DNA of 56,546 nucleotides, taken from assembly GCA_009917405.1 (NCBI GenBank), contig QZED01000006.1, positions 1 to 56,546 on the forward strand. The letters run 5' to 3'. This stretch comes from a bacterium c-19 (GTDB taxonomy: Bacteria; Bacillota_I; Bacilli_A; Erysipelotrichales; Erysipelotrichaceae). Shown here one piece after another: positions 34,093-42,130 of this stretch (position 1 is its first letter; each line of letters begins with the position of its first letter). The notes under the pieces were generated by a model. That model had not been told where the DNA came from. It searched no databases and saw only the letters and a program-made list of their open reading frames with translations. A program made the position numbers and the translations under genes.

Positions 34093-35109
34093 ATGGAAAA
34101 GATTAGAATTGGTATTATATGTCCATCTGAAATTGCATTCAGACGATTCTTGCCCTCATTGCAGCAGGAAGAAGCGTTTGTGTATACCGGTGTTGCGATT
34201 GCCGATAAAAGTGAATGGGACGGAGAAGTCGATGACAGCGTGATAAAAAACGAAGAGGCAAAGGCACAGAGCTTTGTCGATACATACGGCGGAAAAATCT
34301 TTCACGGCTATATGAATATGATTTGCTCAGATGAGATTGATGTTGTTTATTTGCCGCTTCCGCCGGCACTGCACATGCGCTGGGCAAAGGCTGCGCTTGA
34401 AAACGGTAAGCATGTGTTTGTTGAGAAGCCGTCAACGACCTCTTATCAGGATACAAAAGTATTGGTTGATTTAGCACTGAGCAAGGGATTGGCAGTTCAT
34501 GAGAATTATATGTTCCAATATCACAGCCAGCTTTCACAGATCAAAGAGCAGCTGGAAAACGGCGCGGTCGGAACCATTCATTCTTATCACGCCCGATTCG
34601 GATTTCCGATGCGCCAGGCAAATGATTTCCGCTATAATAAAGCATTGGGCGGCGGCGCATTATTGGATGCCGGCGGATATGTGATCAAGCTCGCAACGAA
34701 GATGCTGGGGCCGACCGTTCAAATGATTTCGTGTGTGATGAAGGATTATTCACAGTTCAATGTTGATATGTACGGCAGCTATATGTTTAAAAATGATCGC
34801 AATGAGGTGTTCATCGGTGAATACGGAATGGATTGTGAATATCAATGCAGCCTTTCGGTTTGGGGTTCTTCCGGAATATTGTCGACTGATCGCATTTTCA
34901 CGGCACCGGATCAGCTTCAGCCGATTGTTAAGGTACTGCACAATAATGAAGTGAGTGAAACGTTGTTAAATGAAGATTCTCATTTCAGAAAATCAATTCA
35001 AATGCTCGCAAAAGCGATTCATGAGGATCAGACGAGAAAGCAGCTTTACGAAGAAATTTTATTGCAGGCAAAGCTGGTAGATGAAGCACGCAGCTTGGCG
35101 GAAAATTAA
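34093..35109 (+). CDS. Gfo/Idh/MocA oxidoreductase, probable dTDP-3,4-diketo-2,6-dideoxyhexose 3-ketoreductase
   Basis: 338 residues. The N-terminal Rossmann fold (IRIGIICPSEIAFRRFLPSL) has a less typical first glycine loop. VYLPLPPALHMRWAKAALENGKHVFVEKPSTT contains the conserved E111-K112-P113 with the catalytic-type lysine, and AGGYVIKLA carries the family GGY element. In antibiotic pathways the 2,3-dehydratase is always paired with a 3-ketoreductase of this superfamily (KijD10, TylC1, EvaE-linked types). Position directly after the dehydratase makes that role the best reading. SD GGAGG lies eight bases before the start. Confidence 0.85.
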   Translation: MEKIRIGIICPSEIAFRRFLPSLQQEEAFVYTGVAIADKSEWDGEVDDSVIKNEEAKAQSFVDTYGGKIFHGYMNMICSDEIDVVYLPLPPALHMRWAKAALENGKHVFVEKPSTTSYQDTKVLVDLALSKGLAVHENYMFQYHSQLSQIKEQLENGAVGTIHSYHARFGFPMRQANDFRYNKALGGGALLDAGGYVIKLATKMLGPTVQMISCVMKDYSQFNVDMYGSYMFKNDRNEVFIGEYGMDCEYQCSLSVWGSSGILSTDRIFTAPDQLQPIVKVLHNNEVSETLLNEDSHFRKSIQMLAKAIHEDQTRKQLYEEILLQAKLVDEARSLAEN

Positions 35110-35157
35110 CTTTTGTATAAAAAAGCGTAACAGCGGAAAAAGAAAGGTTTGGATATA

Positions 35158-36282
35158 ATGAAAGAAACAAATAGTAGAGTAATTCCTGTTGTAAGTCCTT
35201 CTATGCCTCCTTTGGATGAATATATAGAGGAAATCAGCTCATTATGGGAGACAAAGCAGTTAACTCACTCAGGTCCGAAACATGTGAAATTACAAAAGCA
35301 ATTAGAGGACTTTTTGGAGGTTGAACATGTTACTTTGTATGCGAACGGTCATTTGGCACTGGAAGCAGCACTTGATGCTTTAAATTTGGAAGGTGAAGTA
35401 ATAACAACTCCTTTTACATTTGCATCAACGACACAAGCGATTTTAAGACAAGGTTTAAAGCCGGTTTTCTGTGATATTAATCCTGATGATTATACGATTG
35501 ATGTGAGTAAGATTGAGGAATTGATCACGAAAAAAACGTGTGCAATTTTGCCTGTACATGTTTATGGAAACATTTGTAATGTTGAAGAAATTGACAGAAT
35601 TGCTAAAAAACACAATTTAAAAGTTATTTATGATGCGGCACATGCCTTTCATGAAGATTATAAAGGACGCAGTGTTGCCAAGTTCGGCGATATTTCGATG
35701 TTCAGCTTTCATGCGACAAAGGTATTCAATACAGTTGAAGGTGGATGCTTGACCTATTGTGATGATTTAGTCGACTTATTAAATTCTCTTAAGCAATTCG
35801 GTCAGAAGCGTAATAGTGATGAAGTGCCTTATATTGGTACTAATGCAAAGATGACAGAGGTACATGCGGCCATGGGCTTGTGTAATCTTAGGCATATAGA
35901 GGAATACATTGAAAAACGAAAAAATGTTATTGAATGTTATCGCTCACGTCTTTCAAATATTGACGGAATACGCTTGTGTCCTATCCAACAAGATGTCAAA
36001 AATAATTACGCTTATTTTCCGGTAGTATTTGATGCTGCTGTGTTGGGTGTGAACCGTGATCAAATTACAGACGTTTTAGCAAAGCATAATATTTATGCTA
36101 GAAAGTATTTTTATCCTTTAACGAGTGATTTTGAATGTTGTGAGAATGTTTGTGATTCAGCGAATTTGCCGGTCGCAGATTATATTTCTAAAAATGTATT
36201 AACATTACCTTGCTATTCTGATCTTGAAATTGCCGATGTTAACAGAATTTGCGATATTATTTTGACTGAGATTTCAAAGTAA
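35158..36282 (+). CDS. DegT/DnrJ/EryC1/StrS-type dTDP-4-keto-sugar aminotransferase
   Basis: 374 residues from ATG 35158 with AGAAAGG upstream; an in-frame TTG at 35149 is less likely. SLWETKQLTHSGPKHVKLQKQL, TTPFTFASTTQAIL, YDAAHAFHEDY and the PLP lysine K188 in FSFHATKVFNTVEGG make it a true aminotransferase: ColD-type 3-dehydrases have His at that lysine. Its closest feel is to VioA/DesI/SpnR-like 4-aminotransferases. Together with the preceding genes it would give dTDP-4-amino-2,4,6-trideoxyhexose, with D configuration since no 3,5-epimerase is present. Amino position and stereochemistry remain inference. Confidence 0.87.
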   Translation: MKETNSRVIPVVSPSMPPLDEYIEEISSLWETKQLTHSGPKHVKLQKQLEDFLEVEHVTLYANGHLALEAALDALNLEGEVITTPFTFASTTQAILRQGLKPVFCDINPDDYTIDVSKIEELITKKTCAILPVHVYGNICNVEEIDRIAKKHNLKVIYDAAHAFHEDYKGRSVAKFGDISMFSFHATKVFNTVEGGCLTYCDDLVDLLNSLKQFGQKRNSDEVPYIGTNAKMTEVHAAMGLCNLRHIEEYIEKRKNVIECYRSRLSNIDGIRLCPIQQDVKNNYAYFPVVFDAAVLGVNRDQITDVLAKHNIYARKYFYPLTSDFECCENVCDSANLPVADYISKNVLTLPCYSDLEIADVNRICDIILTEISK

Positions 36283-36306
36283 CAATGATCTTGCGGAGGA
36301 AGTCTT

Positions 36307-37761
36307 ATGACCTTAAACCTATCGAAGCGCATGTTTTTTAATCTGACATATTGTTATATAAGTATTCCTATTCTTATATTTCTTTTAGGCTGGATGAAAT
36401 TGATTTATGCAATTCCTTTGGTGGCTGCATTATTGTTTATTCTTTATAAGGTTATCTCGGTAAAGACTGAAAATGAATCTATTTTATTTTCCCGCAGTGA
36501 TCAAAAAAAGCTGCTTATTATATTGGTTATCATATTGATTTGGGTATTGATTTCCGGAATTGGAAAACTTGCATATCAAACCGAAGATCATTTGTGGCGC
36601 AATGCGATGTTTGAGACGCTCGTAAATGAAGATTGGCCTATAATAAAACAAATAAATGTAAACGGTGTTACGGAAACAAGAGGTATGTCCTATTATATCG
36701 GATTTTGGCTCCCTTGCGCGTTGGTAGGTAAAGTATTTGGCTTGAAAGTCGGTTTTCTCTCACAAATCGTTTGGGCGGTATTCGGTATTTCCTTATTTTA
36801 TTACGGCGTTTGTATTTTGCTTAAAAAAATAAGAGTTCTTCCGTTAATAATTTTTATTCTCTTTAGCGGAATGGATATTATCGGATATTATTTAATAGGC
36901 GAAGATCTATCATCGATTACACAAACGCAACATTTGGAGTGGTGGACATTATTTCAGTTTTCTTCAAATACAACGCAATTATTTTGGGTCTTTAATCAAG
37001 CGATACCGGCTTGGTTGATCGTGATTGCATTACTTCTGAATCAACAAAATAGAAATATAGGATTATTTATAAGTGCTGCATTGATTTGCTGTACATTGCC
37101 GTTAATAGGTATGTTACCAATTATTGCTTATCAATGTTTGAATAAAAATTATCAAAATAAGAAATTCGGAATTGAATGGTGGAGAAGCTGGATAAAGGAC
37201 ACGGTCTCTTATGTAAATTTGTTTAGTATACTTATAAGTGTTATATTCTTTCTGTACTTAATAAAAACATCTGACGAGGCTGGAGGCATCGGGCTGTTCT
37301 CATTACAAAATGGCGGATGGCTTACGGTCTTGGTGTTCCTCTTGGTGGAAATCGGAGGGATTGTTTCCGTTTGTTATTTCACACAACGCAATAATCCGTT
37401 GTTCTATATTTGTGTTTTATGGTTGTGTGCTTGTCCTTTGATTAAAGCTTACGGCGGAGATAATTTTTGCATGCGTGCCAGCATACCGGGATTAACTGTA
37501 TTATTTATTTATTTCGTTCAATCAATTTATGAAATTGATTTTAGCAATAAATATTATGCGATAACAGTTCTTGCGGTTATATTTTTTGGAGCAATTACTC
37601 CGTTAAATGAAATCGTGAGAAACATATCGAATACGCAAGAACGCTACATAATGAATGAAAGTGTGAATGCGGCTTCGGTAGGTACTGACAAGGTCTTACA
37701 GAATGATTATGAATCTACGGATTGCAACAAAAACTTGTTCTTTCAATATTTAGCGAAGTAG
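36307..37761 (+). CDS. Polytopic membrane protein, candidate GT-C glycosyltransferase
   Basis: 484 residues with about 11-12 hydrophobic helices. After the second or third helix an outer loop carries QTEDHLWRNAMFETL with E93-D94, the place where GT-C enzymes hold their acidic catalytic pair. A further loop has ETRGMSYYIGFWLPCALVGK. A soluble tail of about 40 residues ends the protein. No family is certain: a DUF2142/GT87-like transferase, a Wzy-like polymerase or a transporter are all possible. Its place between sugar-nucleotide genes and the flippase favours a lipid-linked-sugar-using transferase or polymerase. Confidence 0.6.
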   Translation: MTLNLSKRMFFNLTYCYISIPILIFLLGWMKLIYAIPLVAALLFILYKVISVKTENESILFSRSDQKKLLIILVIILIWVLISGIGKLAYQTEDHLWRNAMFETLVNEDWPIIKQINVNGVTETRGMSYYIGFWLPCALVGKVFGLKVGFLSQIVWAVFGISLFYYGVCILLKKIRVLPLIIFILFSGMDIIGYYLIGEDLSSITQTQHLEWWTLFQFSSNTTQLFWVFNQAIPAWLIVIALLLNQQNRNIGLFISAALICCTLPLIGMLPIIAYQCLNKNYQNKKFGIEWWRSWIKDTVSYVNLFSILISVIFFLYLIKTSDEAGGIGLFSLQNGGWLTVLVFLLVEIGGIVSVCYFTQRNNPLFYICVLWLCACPLIKAYGGDNFCMRASIPGLTVLFIYFVQSIYEIDFSNKYYAITVLAVIFFGAITPLNEIVRNISNTQERYIMNESVNAASVGTDKVLQNDYESTDCNKNLFFQYLAK

Positions 37762-37774
37762 AAAGCGTGGTTAT

Positions 37775-39049
37775 ATGAAACGATTCTTACTGATAAGCAA
37801 AGATATAAAAAAAGACAGCTACTTATGGAATATGTTAGGAAGCATGCTGACAGCCTTCCAGTCCGTAATTATGCTGATGATACTTACAAGAACACTCGGA
37901 TTGACTGATGCCGGGATTTTTACGATAGCTTATGCGAATGCAAACTTGTTTTTAACAATCGGTAAATACGGAATGCGCTATTATCAAGTTTCAGATGTAA
38001 AGCATCAATTTAGCTTCAAAGAATATAAGGCTTCAAGAATCGTAAGCTGTATTGCGATGATACTGATTTCTGCATTATATATCTTGATTACGGGTAGTCA
38101 AAACAATTATTCTGCGGAGAAATCATTAATTATATTGTGTATGTGTGTGTTTAAAATGATTGATGCTATCGAGGATGTTTATATCGCAATGTATCAGCAG
38201 GAAGGTCGGCTGGATGTTGGCTCCAAAGTGATGACAGTGAGAATTTTTTTCACATTATGCGTATTTTCTTTCAGTCTTTTGTTATTAAAGAACCTTTTGA
38301 ATGCATTAATCGTATCCACTGTATTTACTATAATCTGTCTCATTCTACTCCTGTTCCTCACTAATCAACCATTTAAAAAGCAGGAACGGAATCTGAGATT
38401 TCAAAATGTATCATATTTATTGAGAGTTTGCTTTCCCTTATGTATCAGTGCTTTTCTTTCTTTTTATATCGGCAATGCTCCGAAATATGCGATTGATGCA
38501 CAATTAAATGATACACTTCAGGCTTGTTACGGCTTTATCTCAATGCCTGTATTCGTAATCGGTTTATTGAACAACTTTATTTTTAATCCGATTATAACCA
38601 AAATGTCAATATTGTGGAGTCATAAGTGTTATAAAGAATTTATAAAAAAAGTAGCATTTCAAGTTTTAGTGATTGCGGCTATAACGCTTATTTGTGTTAT
38701 TGGTGCTTATTTATTAGGCGTTCCTGTTTTATCTATTCTTTATAACACCGATTTATCCGATTACAAAACAGAATTAATTGTTTTGCTTGTAGGCGGCGGA
38801 TTCTTAGGATTGTCCGGATTTTTAACTACAGTCATAACGATTATGAGAATCCAAAGAACATTAATCTTAGGATATGGATCTGTTGCTGTTCTTGCATATT
38901 TCTTATCACCGATTTTAGTGGCTAATTATGAAATGATGGGAGCAGCTTATGGATATTTATTGCTAATGATCCTATTAAGTGGTTTTTTTGTGTTAATTGC
39001 TTCATTAAAAATAAGATTGAAATTAAAGGAATTAAGTGTTAAAGTATGA
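37775..39049 (+). CDS. Flippase of the MOP/Wzx superfamily
   Basis: 424 residues, about 12 hydrophobic helices. The opening DSYLWNMLGSMLTAFQSVIMLMILTRTLGLTDAGIFTIAYANANLF and the later KYGMRYYQVSDVKHQFSFKEY are typical of Gram-positive lipopolysaccharide/teichoic-type flippases of the RfbX/Wzx group. It is only distantly similar to the flippase at 21289, so each cluster has its own. Predicted cargo: the undecaprenyl-linked product of cluster B. Confidence 0.88.
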   Translation: MKRFLLISKDIKKDSYLWNMLGSMLTAFQSVIMLMILTRTLGLTDAGIFTIAYANANLFLTIGKYGMRYYQVSDVKHQFSFKEYKASRIVSCIAMILISALYILITGSQNNYSAEKSLIILCMCVFKMIDAIEDVYIAMYQQEGRLDVGSKVMTVRIFFTLCVFSFSLLLLKNLLNALIVSTVFTIICLILLLFLTNQPFKKQERNLRFQNVSYLLRVCFPLCISAFLSFYIGNAPKYAIDAQLNDTLQACYGFISMPVFVIGLLNNFIFNPIITKMSILWSHKCYKEFIKKVAFQVLVIAAITLICVIGAYLLGVPVLSILYNTDLSDYKTELIVLLVGGGFLGLSGFLTTVITIMRIQRTLILGYGSVAVLAYFLSPILVANYEMMGAAYGYLLLMILLSGFFVLIASLKIRLKLKELSVKV

Positions 39050-39062
39050 TAGGGGAACTGTT

Positions 39063-39662
39063 ATGATATATTGGATTGATATAGGTACATGCTTAGGAAA
39101 TTTCCGTTGTAAACCAAAGGAGCTGCATTCCATTATCGGAAAAGGCATTTTAAATTATTATTTGTGCTCCGTCGGATATACTGTTGCTGATTTAGCTTAT
39201 ACTAAAAACGGCAAACCGTACTTTTTAGGATTAGAAAAATATTGTTCTGTATCTCACTCTCATAATATTGTTGCGGTAGGAATTTCAAAGCAATGTATAG
39301 GGGTAGATGTTCAATATCAGAAAAAAATCAATATAGCTGTAATGAATCGCTATTTCTGTTCCTCAGAGCAAAACTATGTAGGAAATCATTTAAAGCACTT
39401 TTATCAGATATGGTGTGGAAAAGAGGCTCTCGTGAAGTATTTGGGAATTCGCCTAGCAGAAGTTATCAAAGATATTGAAGTGACAATTAGGGGTCATCAC
39501 TTTGCGGCAGTATATAAAGGAAAACGTTATCCGCTCACAGAAGTGAATTTGCAGGATGACTATGAGATGATGATATGTCATCGAGATGTCGATGTAAAAT
39601 GTAGGCGTTTGGAAATAGAAGATATTATTGATTATTGCGAGTTTAAGGAGAGGATTGCATGA
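39063..39662 (+). CDS. 4'-phosphopantetheinyl transferase (Sfp type)
   Basis: 199 residues from ATG 39063, chosen because AGGGGA (39051-39056) is six bases ahead; an in-frame GTG at 39036 lies inside the previous gene and lacks an SD. The Sfp landmarks are present: KNGKPYF, SVSHSHN, the magnesium motif GVDVQ with D82, and WCGKEALVKYLG with K120-E121. It transfers the phosphopantetheine arm from coenzyme A to a serine of a carrier protein. The obvious partner is the ACP at 41880 in the same operon. It overlaps the next gene by ATGA. Confidence 0.9.
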   Translation: MIYWIDIGTCLGNFRCKPKELHSIIGKGILNYYLCSVGYTVADLAYTKNGKPYFLGLEKYCSVSHSHNIVAVGISKQCIGVDVQYQKKINIAVMNRYFCSSEQNYVGNHLKHFYQIWCGKEALVKYLGIRLAEVIKDIEVTIRGHHFAAVYKGKRYPLTEVNLQDDYEMMICHRDVDVKCRRLEIEDIIDYCEFKERIA

Positions 39663-40603
39663 AAAAATTTTCAATCATTTTACCTGTTTATAAAAATGAG
39701 AAAAATTTACCGGTTACGATACCTTATATTATGGATCGATTGTCATTATTTTTAAATTATGAAGTAGAAGTAATACTTGTTTGTGACGGATCGCCTGATA
39801 AATCTTATGAGGTCATGAAAGAATACCAAGCGATGTATTCGCAGAATATAAAGATTGTGAATCTGTTAAAGAATAGCGGACAGCGTGCTGCCGTGAATTG
39901 CGGAATGAAAATAGCTAAGGGAGATGTCATTGGTGTCATTTCGGCAGATTTACAGGATCCATTTGAACTTTTCGCTGAAATGCTGAATTATTGGGAACAA
40001 GGTTGTCCTTTTGTAATAGCTAAAAGAAAAGGAAGGGCAGAAAAAGGGATTGGTGCCTTTTGTTCTAATCTGTTGCATAAGTTTATTAACAAGAATATTA
40101 ATAAGAATTATCCTATCGGAGGCTTTGATTTCTATTTGATTGATAAAAAAATCGCTAAAGAATTTATTATATCAGACACGCATAATAATTCGATGCAGCT
40201 ATTGTTATTAGAACTTGGAGGCTCGGCGAAACAAATAGAATATGTCAGAAAAAAACGTGAGATCGGTTCTTCTGGATGGAGTCTTACGAAAAAATTGAAT
40301 CAAGCACTGAATATATTTGCTGTCTACAGCGATAAACCGTTTCGTTATTTTTTGCGTTTTTCGATATTGTGTCTTATAATATCATTTATGATGTTTCTAT
40401 ACGGCTTATTCAGTTTTACACAGAATGCAGATAATGCATTTTTCTGTATCGTTATCAGTCTGATTTTGTTAGGTATCGGTTCAGTGAATGGTCTATTGTC
40501 TGTTATGGGGTTGTATCAATTTAAATGGATGCAAAATGACAGAAATATGCCTCGCTATATTATTGATGATATGATTGATGAAACTGAGGAGGATAAGGCA
40601 TGA
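39659..40603 (+). CDS. Polyprenyl-phosphate glycosyltransferase (GtrB/CsbB/DPM1-like)
   Basis: 314 residues. FSIILPVYKNEKNLPVTIPYI, LVCDGSPDKSYEVM, NSGQRAAVNCGMKIAKGDVIGVISADLQDP (D97-x-x-D100), then GGFDFYLIDKK and a KKREIGSSGWSLTKKLNQAL segment, are the pattern of enzymes that load a sugar onto undecaprenyl or dolichyl phosphate. Two C-terminal transmembrane helices near 230-250 and 260-285 are also standard. In CsbB/YfhO-type systems such an enzyme makes the lipid-linked donor for modification of teichoic acid outside the cell. The YfhO-like gene at 44189 fits that pairing. Start and stop overlap neighbours by ATGA. Confidence 0.9.
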   Translation: MKKFSIILPVYKNEKNLPVTIPYIMDRLSLFLNYEVEVILVCDGSPDKSYEVMKEYQAMYSQNIKIVNLLKNSGQRAAVNCGMKIAKGDVIGVISADLQDPFELFAEMLNYWEQGCPFVIAKRKGRAEKGIGAFCSNLLHKFINKNINKNYPIGGFDFYLIDKKIAKEFIISDTHNNSMQLLLLELGGSAKQIEYVRKKREIGSSGWSLTKKLNQALNIFAVYSDKPFRYFLRFSILCLIISFMMFLYGLFSFTQNADNAFFCIVISLILLGIGSVNGLLSVMGLYQFKWMQNDRNMPRYIIDDMIDETEEDKA

Positions 40604-41253
40604 TATTGGCGATTTACGGAACCGGCGGTGCAGGTAAGGAAACATACAGTATTGTAAACGATATTCAAAAGAAAGATCATCGCTGGAACGAAGTTGTTTT
40701 TATTGATGATACTAAACCAATTGGTATGTTTAAAGAATATGCTTGTTATCCTTTTGATGAGTTTCAAAAAAAATATTCCGTCAAGGATGTAGAAATACAT
40801 GTTGCATTGGGTGAATTGGCTACCAAAGAAAAGCTGATAGATAAAGTTACTGCATCCGGATATACCATCTGCAGTATCATTCATCCGGATGCTGTTGTAG
40901 GAAAAAATGTTAGGATTGCACGCGGAGCTCAGATTAAGATGGGTGCAGTGATCGGTGATCATACTGTGATTGGCAAAGGTTCGTGGATACAAGCGTATGC
41001 GACGATCGGCAGTTATGTTTTAATCGGTGATTGTGTGCAAGTATCTGCTAAGGCTTCGATAGGCGATTCAGTACATTTAGACCACCACACTTTTATCGGT
41101 ATGCATGCTGTGGTGGCTCCCCAGGTGCAGATATGCCCTTATGCGATTGTGGCCATGGGAGCAATTGTTAATCAAGATTTAGCTGAAGAATGTGTGTGCA
41201 TGGGGAATCCCGGACGGGTGATGTCCAAAAATAAAGAACATAAAGTGTTTTAG
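40600..41253 (+). CDS. PglD/NeuD-like hexapeptide protein, catalytic His apparently replaced
   Basis: 217 residues. The N-terminal Rossmann-like sugar-nucleotide domain (ILAIYGTGGAGKETYSIV.. VVFIDDTKP) is followed from about residue 100 by a left-handed beta-helix with hexapeptide turns (VGKNVRIARG, IGDHTVIGKG, IGDCVQVSA) and the exit MGNPGRVM. PglD-type acetyltransferases use a histidine at the start of one coil; at the aligned place (ATIGSYVLIG) this protein has S138-Y139. It may therefore be an inactive scaffold, use another base such as H in LDHHTFIGM, or take a different acyl donor. SD GAGGAGG precedes the start. Confidence 0.82.
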   Translation: MILAIYGTGGAGKETYSIVNDIQKKDHRWNEVVFIDDTKPIGMFKEYACYPFDEFQKKYSVKDVEIHVALGELATKEKLIDKVTASGYTICSIIHPDAVVGKNVRIARGAQIKMGAVIGDHTVIGKGSWIQAYATIGSYVLIGDCVQVSAKASIGDSVHLDHHTFIGMHAVVAPQVQICPYAIVAMGAIVNQDLAEECVCMGNPGRVMSKNKEHKVF

Positions 41254-41262
41254 GAGGAGTTT

Positions 41263-41868
41263 ATGAAACTTAGTATTATTGCTTTAGATGGTTCTTGGCA
41301 GTTTGTTAAGCGAATTGCGGAAGCTACCAAACAGTGGGAAGACATAGAGATTGTTAATAAAAGTAACTTAGCGATTGTTGATTCGATTTTTTACGATAAC
41401 TTTAAAAGTTGTGACAATAAGGTTGTAATTGCGGCTTTTGATCCTAAGGTACGTCAAACGGAATATGAAATTCAAAAACAAAATCATGCGGAATTTGCGA
41501 CATTAATTCATCCAAACAACTACATAGATAAAAGTACTGTAATTAATGAGGGGTGTATTATCGGTAACGGTGTTATCGTTTATCCGGACAGTGTATTATC
41601 TGCTAATGTCTTAATTGCGGAATACGCTTCTGTTTCTCATGACGTGGTTGTAACAGAACACAGTGTAATTGAAACAAAAGTGACAATTGCCGGCGGCTGT
41701 AAGATAGGAGCGAATTCTCATATAAAAGCGAACGCTGTACTGAAAGAGCAAATCACGATAGGTGATCGATGTGTGGTGGAAGCCGGTTCTGCTGTAGTAA
41801 GTGATGTGGCGGATGAATTAACTGTAGCAGGTAATCCTGCCAGAATTAAAAGAAATATTACGATATAG
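41263..41868 (+). CDS. PglD/NeuD-like sugar N- or O-acyltransferase
   Basis: 201 residues. An N-terminal alpha/beta domain (IIALDGSWQFVKRIAEATKQW) without a clear glycine loop precedes a hexapeptide beta-helix: STVINEGCIIGNGVIV, VSHDVVVTEHSVIETKVTIAGGCKIG, and the exit AGNPARIKRNI. Histidine H126 in ASVSHDVVV sits where PglD has its catalytic base (H125), so this copy looks active. The substrate may be the 4-amino-trideoxy sugar of this cluster. The donor could be acetyl-CoA or the acyl-ACP made by the following genes. SD AGGAGGAG precedes the start; the next gene begins 12 bases on. Confidence 0.85.
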   Translation: MKLSIIALDGSWQFVKRIAEATKQWEDIEIVNKSNLAIVDSIFYDNFKSCDNKVVIAAFDPKVRQTEYEIQKQNHAEFATLIHPNNYIDKSTVINEGCIIGNGVIVYPDSVLSANVLIAEYASVSHDVVVTEHSVIETKVTIAGGCKIGANSHIKANAVLKEQITIGDRCVVEAGSAVVSDVADELTVAGNPARIKRNITI

Positions 41869-41879
41869 GAGGAAAAAAT

Positions 41880-42119
41880 ATGACAACTTTAGAAATGTAT
41901 AACGGAGTATTTACAGAGTGCTTTCAGGTTGAGGCAGAAGCCTTGAATGAGGAGTTTACGAGTGAAAATGTAAGTGAATGGGATTCTATCGGACATATGA
42001 ATTTAATTGCTATGTTGGAAGAAACTTTTAATATTTTCTTGGAAAGTGAAGATATTATGGAGTTGAACTCTTATGAGAACGGAAAAATAATTTTGAAGAA
42101 ATACGATATCAGTATTTAG
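41880..42119 (+). CDS. Discrete acyl carrier protein
   Basis: 79 residues, acidic, four-helix ACP size and close to DltC in length. The phosphopantetheine serine is S36 in SEWDSIGHMNLIAMLEETFNI, the DSxxxx motif of carrier proteins. It differs from the usual fatty-acid AcpP motif DSLDTVE, so it is a specialised carrier. The Sfp-type transferase at 39063 should activate it and the AMP-ligase immediately downstream should load it. SD TAGGAGG precedes the start. Confidence 0.92.
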   Translation: MTTLEMYNGVFTECFQVEAEALNEEFTSENVSEWDSIGHMNLIAMLEETFNIFLESEDIMELNSYENGKIILKKYDISI

Positions 42120-42130
42120 GAGATTGCCGT

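Noticed and set aside
35158-36282. ColD-like PLP 3-dehydrase, which would give a 3,6-dideoxy sugar
   Set aside because: The cofactor position is lysine (K188), not histidine, so it is an aminotransferase.
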